DNA of 64,000 bases from positions 124,001 through 188,000 of the forward strand of contig PTFA01000338.1 of assembly GCA_003342895.1 (NCBI GenBank), written 5' to 3'. Shown here one piece after another: positions 47,640 to 60,021 of the stretch (position 1 is the stretch's first letter; every line of letters starts with the position of its first letter). Below the pieces are notes generated by a model. It saw only the letters and a list, made by a program, of their open reading frames with translations. It ran no database searches and had not been told where the DNA came from. Source of the DNA: Casuarius casuarius (taxonomy: Eukaryota; Chordata; Aves; Casuariiformes; Casuariidae). Made by a program: the position numbers and the translations under genes.

Positions 47640-48020
47640 AGGAAAGCAAAGTTCTGCCCCATTAATTTCTGCATCAGGCAGATAATATTTGTCTGCAGCA
47701 GAGCAGACCCCCAGTCTTAACTTAAAGACAAGTAAGGGAGACCTGACAAAGTGCTGTGGCAGTTATTCTCCTGGTGATCCCCTCCATTTTTGCGCTTTTT
47801 TCCCAGTGTGACTGTGTTCTGCTTCCAACCACTGCATTTTGTTCTTTCCCAGTAGATCAAAGTACATTTATTTCCCCAGATCTCTTTTCAATGTCTAAAT
47901 GCATAGGCCACAGCCAAATTGGCTCTTAATCTTCTCTTTGATAAATAACATAAATGAATTTCTCAGTAGAAGACAAACTTCCTCAAAATTGTCATTACAG
48001 CAGCAATTTTCTCATCCTCT
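47640..48020 (-). mobile_element. CR1 LINE, decayed 3' fragment
   Basis: Antisense CR1 words appear in the expected order but are badly worn. They are CCCCCAGTCTTAACTTAAAGA near 47,710, GGCAGTTATTCTCCTGGTGAT near 47,758, GTTCTGCTTCCAACCACTGCATTTTG near 47,817 and CTCTTAATCTTCTCTTTGATAAATA near 47,922. These parallel the better preserved fragment at 50,150-50,685, which helps confirm the assignment. The two copies are independent insertions, about 2.1 kb apart, in the same orientation. Confidence 0.6.
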
Positions 48021-50149
48021 TCTAATTAATTAAAGCTTCTTTTTGGAAGCACAAACCCGGAATTAGACACAATATTAAGTAAGAAGAGAGCAGCAATCTC
48101 CTGGTTCCTGTCTACTGTCTCATTGCTGAAAGATTCAAAGATATCATTCACTCCCTTCCTTACAGCAGTGCAGAAAGCTCTCAGTGAACTGATTATCTAT
48201 TATGAACCTTCAGTCATTTCAAGAGTCACTGCCTTCTGAGCTATAGTTCCCTGCCTTCATTTTAAAGTTTGCTGGCCTGAATGTGAAATTCCTCAATAGA
48301 GCTTGCAATAGAAGAAAGCTTATAAATGGGAGCAGCAGTGATACCCGAGGAAAGAGCATCTCATCTTGCGAGATTAATGCTACCTCCTGAATACGGTGTA
48401 AGCCAGCAGCAAGCTGATGCAAATGGAAATTGCTAAATACTCCTTGATGGACCTGTTCAACTGACACTCATTTTAGGTCTCAGAGCTGTCGCTCTGTAAG
48501 ATGACCTGGATTCTGTGCATTCGTTTATGCCATGGCAGTGTGTTATTAGTGTCACTTGATACTGGGAGACGAGACGAAACTGTTGCTGGCTTTGCCCTTC
48601 CTACATTTATCTTAAATTGGAGGTTCCCAAACCTCTGGATTTGATGGGCCCCTCTCACATGTCAAGGTTTCTTATCATCGAACCTACAATTGAGATCATG
48701 AAGGGTAGGATTCATCTCCTCCCACTTTAGTTAGAAGTCTAAGCTAAATGAATCCTCTGGGCTTCTCTAATATCAGTGGAGAAAAACAGGCATCTCCAGA
48801 GGGTGAGGCGACACACAGATCAGAAACATTTATGTGAGGATGGGATGAACTGCTCCTTGGCGAGGTGAGTCTCTCTGTTAGATGACTACTATGGCTCAGA
48901 CATACAGCCTTTAGCTGCCCAAAGCTGAATAATTCATATCTCACCCTTCATGTTAATTCAATCAAGAGGCCAGCTGGAAACCCGTTAAACTGGTGTCCTC
49001 AGTTTGAACCGTTCTATCCCAGTCTTCCCAGTCCAGCTTACTCTAGTTCTATTCCAGACCAATGTCATGCCTGATCTGCAGCATAAAAAGCCATGCTACA
49101 TGCTCAGCTGCATTTTTTTGAGCCCATGAAGGAGATCTAGGTCTACACTTTACCAGATGCCTGACTCCAGTGTCTCATGAGTTAAAAGCATATTCTGACC
49201 GACAGCAGATGCTGTACATTTCTCTTGCTGTGATCAGCATCTGGCAGAGAGAAAATGGCTTAAACTAGTCTCTGGAAAAATTAATTGCTGAAACCTTAGT
49301 GACAGAATAATAATTATTAAAATTACAATAATTGCAATAATTGATAGTAATGATCCTTCTTACCATGCCCCCAAGGAACTTTCCTCACAGACCCATTCTG
49401 CTGGGTGCTCTGTAAACACACAACAAGGAGGGAGCTTCCAGGAAATCAGTGGAACAGGCACATGCCTCCTTCCTCTTCTTCCCCTTTGCGTGGCTATAGG
49501 TCACTGCCAAAGACAGGCTGCAAGATTAAGAAGACCTCTGAGCTGACTCAATGTGGTTTATATGAAAAGCCTGCTCTCTTCAGACAAACCATGAAATGCT
49601 AGGAAGGGGCAGACATATATAGGGGAAAGGCAGGAAAACAATGACACCCCTCTTAGGGCACAGATGGCTGTGGTTTGCCAATATTGGGGTAAATACCACA
49701 GCAAAAGAGAGTGTGGTGAAGGGTGATTTCCGCTGCCTATTTTTCAGGAATTCACAAATGGAAGCCCTGGCTGGGGAAATGCACAAGGCAGCTGGTTTGG
49801 AAAAGGCTTTGCTGGGGCCATGTTAGCATTGGGAGCCGATGGCCAGTGAGAGTCCACTACTCAGCTCTGAGAAGCGATGAGCAGGGAGGGATCAGCCACA
49901 AGCAACCTTGAAGCTTATCTGTACAAGAGCAATTGAGACAAGAGGGCTGGGGAAGAGTGCCTTGGCCAATCGGCAGCACTTCAGGGATCAGCATTGCTTC
50001 TGCATTCCCAAAGGCCGTCTGAGGAGGGCAAGGGATAAGTATATTATGGTAATTCTTCTTTTATATATATTTTAAACCTAAAAAGAGGTTTCCCCTGTGC
50101 AGATGTTAATAGGCATGTCTTAGAAGCATAGTGGAGAGAAGACCATTGA
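48021..50149. other. Non-coding stretch with an AAT-rich patch
   Basis: No gene was recognised. 49,300-49,352 is a low-complexity A/T patch containing the palindrome TAATAATTATTA and a tandem CAATAATTG pair. GGTTCCCAAACCTCTGGATT near 48,621 resembles the ends of some hAT-type DNA transposon remnants, but too little matches to call it. Confidence 0.45.
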
Positions 50150-50685
50150 GATTCAGGGAATTTAAGTCAGACAGTACAATTATGATAATTAGTTTTGACC
50201 TCCTGCAGAACCTGATCTGTGGAATTACAGCAGTCCCTCACAGAGCTCCCAACTGGGCACTGATGTGGGACATGCATTGAGAAAGCCATCCAGTCTTGAC
50301 TTCGGGACCTCAAGTGATGGATAATCTTCTCCATTCTTGTAAATTGCTGCTGTGGTTAATTGCTCTGCATATTTAAAAAAAACCCTCCACCTTATTTCTC
50401 CCTTTAATTTTTCCAGCTTCAGCTTCTAGCCATTGGACTTCATTCTGCTTTGTCTGCTCAATTAGAGAGCATTGTAATATCAAATACCATCTTCCTGTGT
50501 AGATACCTACAGGTCAAATTGCTTTTTACCCTTCACTCTGGTAAGCTAAATAGACTAACTTCCTTCAAGCTCATTTCAAAGGGTTTTTTTCTAGACCTCC
50601 AATTATTTTTACAGCTTTTTTGTTCACTCATTCCTTTTTAACATCCTTATAAAAGCTGAACAGCGAACTGGAAGATGACGTTCAA
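50150..50685 (-). mobile_element. CR1 LINE, 3' half, best preserved antisense copy
   Basis: This is the clearest CR1 in the window. On the plus strand, GTTTTGACCTCCTGCAGAACC near 50,192 corresponds to the 3' end. After it come CATCCAGTCTTGACTTCGGG near 50,287, CAAGTGATGGATAATC near 50,311 and GCTGTGGTTAATTGCTCTGC near 50,350. Then follow TTCCAGCTTCAGCTTCTAGCC near 50,411, CCATTGGACTTCATTCTG near 50,430, GGTAAGCTAAATAGACTAAC near 50,540, TTTCTAGACCTCCAATTATTTTT near 50,588 and TTAACATCC near 50,638. The order matches antisense CR1 copies of turtles and crocodilians throughout. It is 5'-truncated and not coding. Confidence 0.85.
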
Positions 50686-51404
50686 ATAAAGATCTTGCCA
50701 AAATCTTACATACTAAGAAAAGTTAGTATCTTGTCTCAGTTCTAACTCTAACCTCATCCCATGGCTCTAAATGTAAGGATCAGCTGGTTTTCAAAATAAA
50801 AATGTATTTTCCCTTTTCCTTGAATTTAATTTATATTTGTTATCATAACTGCAATGTTGAAAAATGATTTTTCTCTATTTGAAAAAGAGTTTTTATGATT
50901 GCTTAAATGTGTTTTAAAAGATCCCATGATGAAGCTTAAGCAAAAACATAGAAAATAAGCCCCTAAACAAATAGAAACTTAAAAAGGAAACAAAAGTAGC
51001 AGATGAAGATACAGAGAATTAATCAAAATCTGAAAATATATATATATAAAAAAAGGGTTTTTCTTGGTCAATCCTCTTTATATGGGCAGGTTCAGACTAG
51101 TGAAGTTAGGAAGCATAGTCCAGACTCAGCAGTTTTGCCCTCGTGTTAAAATGGCACGACATTTTGCAGTCCGCTGGGTCTCTGGTTCAATGAGATCCTG
51201 AGGGATCCAGCTCTGGGTGACGCCCTCAGAACATCCCAGCCCATCTGCTTGGGTCCGATCCAACAGTACAAGTGGAAGAGCAGGGACAGCTCATCACAGG
51301 GCAGACCCAGAAAACTGTGATTCTTGAGCCTGTCAAAACCTGGGAAAGAGTTAATAAAGCAAATGTGATAAAGGGCACTTCTGGACATAATTTAGTTGGA
51401 TTTT
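50686..51404. other. AT-rich non-coding stretch
   Basis: This region is AT-rich with a short (AT)n-A run near 51,035-51,055. No gene was recognised. Sequence decayed beyond recognition from the neighbouring CR1 insertions may be included. Confidence 0.4.
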
Positions 51405-51835
51405 TCTAAAGGATTTTTGATGGAGTCCCTCACAGGAGGCTCTTAAGGAAAATAAATATCCACAGGGTAAGGGGCAGCATCCTGTCGTGGGTCAAAAACT
51501 GCTCGAGCAACAGGATACAAAGGGCTAGAGTGAATGAATGGTCCTTGGAGCAGAGGGAGGCTAATCGGGGGGGCTCCAGGGACCAGCTTGGGGAGGGGTG
51601 TTACTGAAAATATTTATTAATGGTTTGGAGAAGGGGGAGGATGGAGCAGGAGGTGAAATCTGTCCAGGTCACACAAAACTATTTAGGGTTTTATTTGTTA
51701 ATGAAAGAAGGAAAGAATCTGATGAAAGGAGGAAAGAAATAGGAAGGATTGTGAGAAATTCTAGAAAGATTTACTCAAACTGGGAGAGGGAACAGCTGGT
51801 GAACTGTAAGTGAGATCAATGCAAACCCGAGCAGT
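51405..51835 (+). mobile_element. CR1 LINE fragment, end of the reverse transcriptase region
   Basis: Read in sense, GGAGTCCCTCACAGG near 51,422 corresponds to the (D)TVPH motif. AGGCTCTTAAGG, the region around 51,486 and GGGCTCCAGGGACCAGCTTGGGG near 51,570 (cognate of SGVPQGSVLGP) follow in order. ATATTTATTAATGGTTTGGAGAAGG near 51,609 (FINDLE) and AAATCTGTCCAGGTCACACAAAA (cognate of KFADDTK) complete the series. The catalytic FADD words are degraded, and frameshifts and stops are present. It is a dead internal piece, missing both ends. Confidence 0.7.
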
Positions 51836-52573
51836 CATGGAAACCTGTCTGCGCTCCACATGGCCTCTGCAAGGATGAACTCCGAGCTAGCAGAGCACTC
51901 AGGAGAAAACAAGCTTTCTGCCATGGCATCCAGCTGAAGGAAGAGCCAGCAGCAGCCAGCCGCTGCCAGAGATCAGAAAAGACACATTAAAAGCGATCTC
52001 CCAAATATCTGATGTCAAGCTGGGAAGTGGAGATCTTAACCTGCCTGCAGGAACGAGTCTCTTCTCATTTTATCACCAACAGTGGGAGGGGATAGAGGGA
52101 GTGAAATACCTGGAGGAAATCTGCAAAAAATGTTGCTGTCATTCTGCCCTGCTCATAAGGGTGTGAGATGAGCTGGTCTGAGGTCAACAAAGGTGATGGA
52201 TCCCTGATGCCACCACAAGATCAAGGACAGCTTGCCAAGGGATAACAGGATAAGGAAAGTTCTGCCTTCAACTCACGCAAGTGATCAGAAAAGTGGTCTG
52301 AAGCAGAGCACATCAGACATCCCTTAGACGTCTCAGAGCATCTGCTCTGGGGAGGGCTGGAATCTTCATTTTGCTGACAGCCCAGACATATCGAATGATT
52401 TGCTCAGCTTATTCTATAAGGGGCTTTGAAAGAGCTGGAAAGAAAGCCCCACTTCCCTGAACATCATGGTAGCACTCAGAGCCTGAATTGGGCATCTTTT
52501 GGCCGGTGAGGAAGAAGGTTGCAGACTGAGACAAATTAGAGAGCCTAGAAGACTTGGCTTTGGGTAGTGCTCT
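51836..52573. other. Non-coding stretch, nothing assigned
   Basis: Lies between the CR1 fragment and the minisatellite. No exon or repeat was recognised; some of it may be further CR1 sequence too worn to name. Confidence 0.4.
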
Positions 52574-52770
52574 GGGCATGGAGTTTTCTTCTGGCCATGG
52601 TGTCCCTGCTAACCATGGCGTGCCTCCCGGCCATGGCATGTCTCCTGGCCTTGGCATGCCTCCTGGTCACGGCATCTCTCCTAGCCATGGGGTGCCTCCT
52701 GGCCATGGCATGCCTCTTGGCCACAGTGTGCCTACTGGCCATGGCATGCCTGCTGGCCATGGCTCGTCGG
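52574..52770 (+). repeat. 18-base minisatellite, about 10-11 copies
   Basis: The unit is close to GGCCATGGCATGCCTCCT and repeats at 18-base spacing from 52,593, with start points at 52,593, 52,611, 52,629, 52,647, 52,665, 52,683, 52,701, 52,719, 52,737 and 52,755. A worn 19-base copy precedes it at 52,574. Copies differ by several substitutions, so the array is old. Because 18 is a multiple of three, two plus frames and at least one minus frame stay open. One plus frame gives a GHGMPP-type hexapeptide, another a leucine- and alanine-rich run, and the minus frame an arginine- and histidine-rich run. No flanking splice sites or start context prove translation. Confidence 0.93.
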
Positions 52771-53689
52771 CAGGCTGCAGTGAAGACGGACAGCTGGCGG
52801 AGATGAACTGGCATTTTGCATGTTCTGCACCAGTACCAAGAGCCAACTTGCTCTGCTAGCAAGCCAACAACGCTCACTGCTGAGAAGAAGTGTTCCCATA
52901 TTACCAATGGGTGTCCACAAAGCCCTGTTTCTACTGATTGGGAGGCACTGAGCAATAGCTTCTAAGCTTGCAACAGTGTGAAATTCAGGGCTGCACTGAT
53001 ATTTTCTCAGCTCAAAGGGACTTGGCTTTTTCAGCTGCAGCTGAGGCCAATGAGATCAATTTTTTCCCCAATTTTTCTCTCCTCCCCCTGCCTTTTCAAG
53101 TTAAATTTCTCAATAGTTAACAGTTGGGGCTTTGCACTGCCTATGAAAGCAGCTATATTTTCTTGATGATGCCTGGCTGGAAGGGAACCAGCATCTGCTT
53201 TTCAGTGTCCAAGGCTCTCTTGATTATGCAGTGCCTTTTCCTAAGCGGTTCTGTTGTCAGGCATATTTCCCACTGCCATTCATCATCCTTCACGTTTTGC
53301 ATTTAGCTCAGCGATGTATTGAGAGAAGCCAGCAACAGTGCTCCTCATTCCAGGTTTGGTTGAAGATCTGAGATGCTGTCTGATGTCTGGAGCCTGCTTT
53401 CCAACAAACATGCCACAAGCAGCAGATAACAACCTCACCTTGGTCTTCCAATGCCGCTCCTCATCTACCACTATGAATACCAAGATTTGTTCCTTCAAAA
53501 GTGTTCCAAAGCTCTGCAGTTAGAGCTCCTCACAGCATGGCTTCCCTCATGTCCAGACCCATTGGCATGTCATTTGCTGTTGTTGCTGAGTTTGCTTTGG
53601 CACGAAACCTCTCAACTCAGTCAACCTTTCCAACTCACAAACGACTGCCCCTGGGCAACACTGAAATTCAACTGCACATGTGATTGCTA
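52771..53689. other. Non-coding stretch, nothing assigned
   Basis: Unique-looking sequence with short overlapping open frames up to about 105 codons and no recognised domain, repeat or RNA gene. Confidence 0.45.
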
Positions 53690-53860
53690 CAGCATCTCAG
53701 CATTTGTGAGTATTTATTCTTGCAATGTCCTTGCAAGGTGGACAAGTACAACGAACCTCATTTTATAGATGGGGAACTTATACCCACCTAAAACCTGAAC
53801 AGACTTGCTCCTGGGCATCAACAAAATTCCTGGTGGAGTAGAGACTTGAAAGCAAACTTT
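53690..53860 (-). mobile_element. MIR SINE fragment
   Basis: CTCATTTTATAGATGGGGAACTTA near 53,758 followed by ACAGACTTGCTCCTGGGCATCA near 53,799 matches the reverse complement of the MIR core (in this orientation, ATTTTACAGATGAGGAAACTGAG then GACTTGCCCAAGGTCACA). GAGTAGAGACTTGAAAG near 53,836 fits the next block. It is worn and non-coding, and its limits are approximate. Confidence 0.65.
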
Positions 53861-56800
53861 ATCCTTTCTTACTTGTGGTACAACTCCTCTTCAGCCAGGC
53901 TCCTCACAAGGCTCCAAACGTTTTAAATTCACTAATAAAAAAATATCTCCAGGTGCTGCCCTGGAAAACATGTAATTAATTCTTGCATTTTACCTTGTGT
54001 TACTTCCCATGTGACAAAGTCCAACCAGGCTGGAGGGTGAATGAGCACTTTCACACAAATACAGTAGGAATGTGTTGGCAGTCAGTTTTAAGCAGCTAAT
54101 TCATATCTCCAGCAATATGTGGAGTTCTCCTGCTGTACCTCAGCTTCTTTAACAACTTGTGTGAGTCTCGTTCTTTATCCTCAGAAGGCCTTCAAAGTAT
54201 CCTCAGAAGAAACCATTTCTTCCATGACACATCTCTGTGAGAAGTGGCTTTCCAAGTTTAGCTGTATTATGTGATAACTGAAAACAAGCAGTAACAAGAT
54301 TATTTAAACCATAGTCATGCTCTTCAAGTGCATCTTCAGGGACTAGGGCTTTCAAAACTCCTTTCTCTCCCCGGTCTCTTGATTCCACTTGTGGCCAGAG
54401 CTGGGGGGTTAGAGAGCAACCAAATTCTTATGGATTTTTTGGAAGTGACCTCTAATACCCAAGCTCAGCCCTCTGCAGCCTCCCATGTTGTACAGACCTT
54501 TCAGCCACAGAAGAGTTCCTTTAAAGCACTGACATATATTCTGAAATCTTAAGGCCAGGTGGGAACGCTGGATCAGCTCTTCTAACAGAGAAGAAGAGCT
54601 TTTGTACAACAGAATTCTTTGTACAACAGCATTTCATCCAATTATGCCAACACAGAGCATAGTAACATGCGATCATTGCAGATCATTGAAAAATACTAAT
54701 TACTTTTCAGAGGATATGTATGTTATATATCACATAAACATGTTAACATACACAAATTTTATTGTGTGAAAAAAAAATAATTGTAGGGGGTTTCAGGAGG
54801 TTTTTGCTGCCAGTGTACATGTCAGTCTGGGGCATTAAAAAGGATTCCCAAAACGAAAGGCATCTTTTCTCTCTTGGTGAAATTCCTGAAAACAATATCT
54901 AGGATGCAATTTCTTAGGCAAATGCACGTTATATTTAAAAAGAGGAAATGTGAACCAGCTCCAACTGCTCTTCTGTTCTGTGGCACTGGCAGAGTGATTC
55001 AAATACTGGCTGAAGGTGTCCAGCCCCAGGGGAGACATCTGAGGGATCCCACCTGGCCTCTGTAAGGGTGCAAGGGGCTGCATCCTCTATTGTATCTGCC
55101 AGCCCTGTGCAGAGGTTTTGGATCCCTGGGGGTGTCTCAAAAGGCACTAGAGGACAGCATGTGGGTGACTGAACCATTCCTCAGCTGTGATAACACAGCA
55201 TGTGTACACATTAGAGCAGAAAATGCAGAGCAATTGGGGAACAGGACTCTGAATTGTACTCTGAAGTGAGACTTGCCTATGGGTATCTTCATCCATTGCT
55301 TACAATAAATCCAGAGACAGTCCTTTTAATTCCTGTGACACCTTCTATCCTCAGCCACGCCATTCACCCCCCAAGTCACTCAAATAACAGTCCCTGTATG
55401 AGCCACAGCCACAGCTGCCTGCAGCTCACAGTAGCCTCCAAGAAAGCACATTTGCAAAAAACCTTCTTTGCTTCTCTGGGCATCCAGGGGACAGGGCTCT
55501 GCAGGGCATCACCCTGCTTCGCATGGCAAACTCCACTCCAGAGCTGCTACAGGCTAAACTGCTGAGCAACTGCAATTTCAAGCACACACAGGGAAGAACA
55601 GCTCTCCAGCATGTCCTTCTCCTCATGATGCAGGTGGTTGGTTTCTCTCTTTCCCTGAATTTTAAGCACCTGCCCAATGGAGTCTATATCTGCCAAGTCA
55701 CTGTTTTATCCACAGCCCCCCTGGAGAATGTATGAGCCTCCAACCCTTTGTGGTCTGTCTTGCCATGATCTTAATGCAAATTGTCTGAGTCTGAGGACCC
55801 TGTATGAAAGAGGTTGGGAATTCAGCCATCTTGTAAGGGTAAGTGACTTGGTGGGTTATTGCAATTAAATCTTGTCCTTTACACAAGGAAACGCCTCAGG
55901 AAGCTGAGACAGGGCTGCTGGTGATGCATGTGCATGGGTGGGAAACAGGAGAGGTGCTGGGAACAGGATGGCCTTCCCAGAACCTGCCCACCGTCCATGA
56001 GGAGATGTCATGAACATAGGGAGGAAACAACAAGATTCCCAGAGTAAACATGACCTGTCTCCCAAGGAGCTGCTAGCGCTGGGAGGGATTGTGCCTCAAA
56101 AGACTAATAAACCACATTGACTCCCTGTCACTTGGTTTCTGTTCTCAGCCCATGCATCTGAAACCAGGGAGGACAACATGCTCCCCATGCTGGGACTCCT
56201 CTGTAGCATGGGGCAGGGACTTTTGGAGGGTTCACTTGAGGTGCCAGTCTCCTATCACTTGTTCAGTTCTCAGCTCCTCTCCCATACAGCCAAATCTCCC
56301 CTCGATCTCACTCTCTTGCAGCACAGCTTGGGGACTTCGACTTCAGTGCAATAATAATGCAACCGAGTGGACTGATTTCTGATCTACTACCAGCAATACC
56401 TGGTGTAGAGGGTCCTGGAGCGGGGATGAATCATGACCCCTTGCTCAGTGGTGTCCTGCAAGAAAGTCCCCTCCCAGCTGCACCCTGGTGCAGTCCTTCA
56501 TCAAATGAGCCAGTGTGGTGCCTTCAGAGAAGGAGGTACCTGTGATGTTCACAGAAGGGCCAGTCCAAAGTGACATGGATGGAGGTGGTCCTTTGGAGCA
56601 GAGGTGATGAGGCCCAAGACGCCATCCAAACCTCTCCCAGTCCCCTTGTAGCATGACCCCACCCTGCCACATGCAAGACCATTGGGATTTTTGCTTATTC
56701 AGTTGTGTTAGCTGCAGCTTCAATGTGCAGCCACATGCTGGTGGTAAAGCAGGCCACCTGAGAACAGCTTTTTACTAGTCATGCTTTCTGAGTTTTAAAT

Positions 56801-57544
56801 GCCGGGAAATTGTTTTCTCTGTCACACTACACGTGTCTCAGCAAATCCCACCACCCACAGGCTTCCAAAAACATGGGCTACAGTGGGCAGACACAGATTT
56901 CTTCCTGCAAAGTCCTGGCCGGGAATACAGCCACCTCAGATCAGCATGGACACAGTGACTCCTATCACTGTAGATCCCTGGGAACATCTCTATTAATGGG
57001 AAGAGTGGACAGCAAATGACTTTTTTCTTGGCTTGCAATACTGCTGGATGACAATATTATTAATAACATATTCTGCCATGCTGGAGCCCATGGGTCACAG
57101 CCTGCTCCAGCAGAGAGAGGCTCAGAGCTGATGGCAGGTGTCAGCAGACAGGGAGCCAGTGTAAATGAAGTCATCAAAGACTAAAAAAGAAGGAAAGCAG
57201 GCACAGCCAGGCCTGAAGGGAAGAAAAGATTATTTCAGTAGGCAGGTGGGGAGGGCAAAAGGGGGAAGCAGAACAGATTCCATATAAAAGCATTAGGTTC
57301 CCTTTCCTCCAACTCAACTCCCTCTTGGTTTCAGCCTTAGTTGATTGCAGCTGAATAATTAACTAGTTTTCAGCTTCCATTTGAATTTCCAAGGTGGCAG
57401 TTTTCCCTCACTGCTCTCTTTCACTTCTCCAGTGCCCCTTGTCCATTTTCCCTCCACCAGCAATGCTGGGGTACCGCAGCGAACAAGTGCTTCCGGAAAG
57501 AAAGGACCGAATTAAAGCGCTCAGCGGGTGCTCCGTGCTGCCCT
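53861..57544. other. Non-coding stretch, nothing assigned apart from a CR1 end
   Basis: No gene was recognised over 3.7 kb. The stretch 54,650-54,790 is AT-rich, with an A9 run near 54,769. Open frames stay near or below 100 codons. A probable CR1 terminal scrap at 54,535 is listed separately. Confidence 0.45.
54535..54660 (-). mobile_element. Possible CR1 LINE 3' terminal scrap
   Basis: TCTTAAGGCCAGGTGGGAACGCTGG near 54,547 followed by ATCAGCTCTTCTAACAGAG resembles the antisense CR1 3' end (about TAAGGCCAGAAGGGACCATTGTGATCATCTAGTCTGAC). The remainder is too diverged to follow. It has the same orientation as the other antisense copies upstream. Confidence 0.4.
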
Positions 57545-57830
57545 TGGGACACATTTACTCCCTGTGGGGATAGGGCTAAGGCATGGCAAGGACCTGGGGA
57601 TCTGAACTTCACTGTCCACTCCCTGCACACCCCTCAAGCGAGCTGCTTTGCTTTCCCCGTGCCTCAGCTTCCCCAACTGTACAATGGCAGCAGCGCATCC
57701 TCCCAGCGAGACGGCGAGACTGGCCTAACCAATCTTTGCAAATTGCTTTCTAATCCCTGGAGAGAATGGCAAAGTATGATTAATATGACTATTTATTTTG
57801 CAGGCATGCAGGAGGTAAAGGTGGAAGTGC
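57545..57830 (+). mobile_element. MIR-type SINE fragment
   Basis: CCGTGCCTCAGCTTCCCCAACTG then TACAATGGCAGCAGC near 57,657-57,694 matches the sense MIR core (TGCCTCAGTTTCCCCATCTGTAAAATGGGGATAA). CAATCTTTGCAAATTGCTTTCTAATCC near 57,730 fits the downstream block that reads roughly TTTGCAAAGCGCTTTGAGATCC, and GAATGGCAAAGTATGATTAATA fits the tail. The upstream end is approximate. It is worn but one of the clearer SINE remnants here. Confidence 0.7.
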
Positions 57831-59983
57831 TGAGACATATATTTGATTTGGCAAATTAACACATCATAAGACATAACCGTAAAAAATGTGCAGTCTCCTA
57901 AAATTGCTTTACTGCCCCCCCCCCTTACTGGATGAGCTGTAATGAGAGAATAAGGTAAGAGAGCTGTCAAGATAATCTCCCCTGTTATACACCACATAGT
58001 TGCAGGGATGGAAGCTGCAAAAATAACATGTTTTGCAGCATTCAGGACAGATCTCCCCATCAGTGAGCAAGGCTGCACAGCCCCCGTGTTTCCAGGTGCT
58101 CACTCCGTGTATTGAGTGCCGCCTGCTGCAGAGCGAACTCTTCTCCATCCCACTCTGCTTCCTGAGGGTAGATCGCTGCATCCAAGAAAGAGGAGCAGCA
58201 GGAGAGCAAGACAGGGCCAGACACCACCTCCCTCCTGAGCAAGGCCTGTCCTCGAAGGCCCCCACAAACACTTTGGGATGGATCAGCTGTTCATGGAAAT
58301 CCTGGTGCACCTACTTATTTGGGACAACTCTGTTCGCCAGGGGTTGATGTCCTCCTGTTTATTATTTATTGTTTATTATTATTGACTGCATCCTTGCACT
58401 CCTGCTGGGCAGCCCGGAGGAGTCAGGGGCCAGTGACACCTGGGCAGGTCCTCCCTCCCCAGATCTGGACACTGAAAATTGAGACATTTGAGCCAGATCT
58501 AGCCACCCCAGGCTCCCTCTCCCAGGAGCGGAGGACAGACCTTGTCTGTGCTCCCTCCTGTGGGATGAGGTTGATCATGGGATGTAAGGACAAGCTTATT
58601 TCTCTCCATAGATGAGAAGGGGAACCTGCGACGACAGGTCAAGTTTCGACTTCTTTCTGACTTGCAAGCTGTCATCGCAGCGTTACTGCCTAGAATAGGA
58701 TGCCCTGCCAACGATAGGGCATCTCTGCAGCCCACTGGGCTTGTGCCTGACTGTGGCTGGCAGGAGGATTTTCAGAGCCAGGTATGAGAAAGCTGTAAGC
58801 ACCACACTCTTTCCATGAGTTTTCGGTCCTAGTAGAACAGCTTATACTTTGAACCTCCAAGACTGACATGGCCTTCTGGGGAAGTCCTTAGCAAATGTCT
58901 GTGTCCTGCCTGAAGGTGGCCACCAACCCACTGGGTCTGGCAAGGAGGTCCTGGAGCAGGACAAAAGCCTGGCCACAAGGGATGAGAGCCAAGGGTGCAT
59001 CTTGGGGCGACGAGGTGAGCCTGCATAGGTCCCAAGGTGGTGTGTGGATCTGCACTGCAGCTAGGGCTGGCGGAGCCGTTGCCCGACTGCACATGCACAC
59101 TTGCTCTTTCAAATCCACCTTGTGGCTCACAGGCAGTGAGAGCTGCCTTTGACTCCTGCCAGTCTGCCACATGCTGGCCAGGCTGCATGAAAACAGCAGT
59201 TTTGCCTTACAGATAACATCATACAGGTTTGGAATAAAATGTCAACTTAATTCTAAATCAAACTGGGCTGCAGAATCCTGGAAACAGGTAGAGTTCCCGT
59301 CCTAGCGAACGCTGAAGGCTGATCTGGGCACAAGTGAAAGGGAAATAGTGTTAATGGGAATGAAATTCAGAGCCTGTCTGTAATGCCCCGTGCTGCTGCC
59401 AATAAGGAAGTGAATTTTGAATTCAATTGAGAGTTTCTCTGGCTCACAGTGGCCTTTAGAGCACCCATGTCCCCACCCGCCATTCCCAGTGGAGCTGGCA
59501 TTGCAGTCAGCTCTCCTTTCTCATCTTTTCTAATTTTTTCAGCAGAAAAATTTATGCAGGTTTTGAGGGGGGTAACTTTCATCACTTAGACTGAAAGGAA
59601 ATGGTCAGATCACAAAGCAGGCTACAGTATATGGCCCTGGGGATAGCCTGGCCTTTGGTAACGCTCCTTCCCGCGGCCTTTCACCTAGGAAACCTAAGAG
59701 CAGGAAGGTCTGTGAAGCTGATCCCATCAGACCTCATGGAGAGACTTAGCCTAAACATCTGAAGGGAGTGCAGGGAGAGGGTTTGTAGCAACAGCTTGAA
59801 ATAGGAGAGAAGATTAGATACAGGACAAGAACATAAAGGAAGTCAGAGAAATAACATCATCTCATTTACCACTCAAGCATGCAATGTTTGTCATACTAAA
59901 ATAAAAACAGTGGGGGATTATTCCCCATGGAGGCCTCTTTATTTGACTGCATTAATGCAGGATAGACACACGTGTGCATGCAG

Positions 59984-60021
<38 letters not shown>

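Noticed and set aside
48600..48680. hAT-like transposon end (GGTTCCCAAACC...)
   Set aside because: The match is about 20 bases long, with no second terminus or target-site duplication found.
52545..52955. Minus-strand 136-codon frame rich in arginine, histidine and alanine
   Set aside because: An artefact of the 18-base minisatellite, which keeps frames open regardless of coding.
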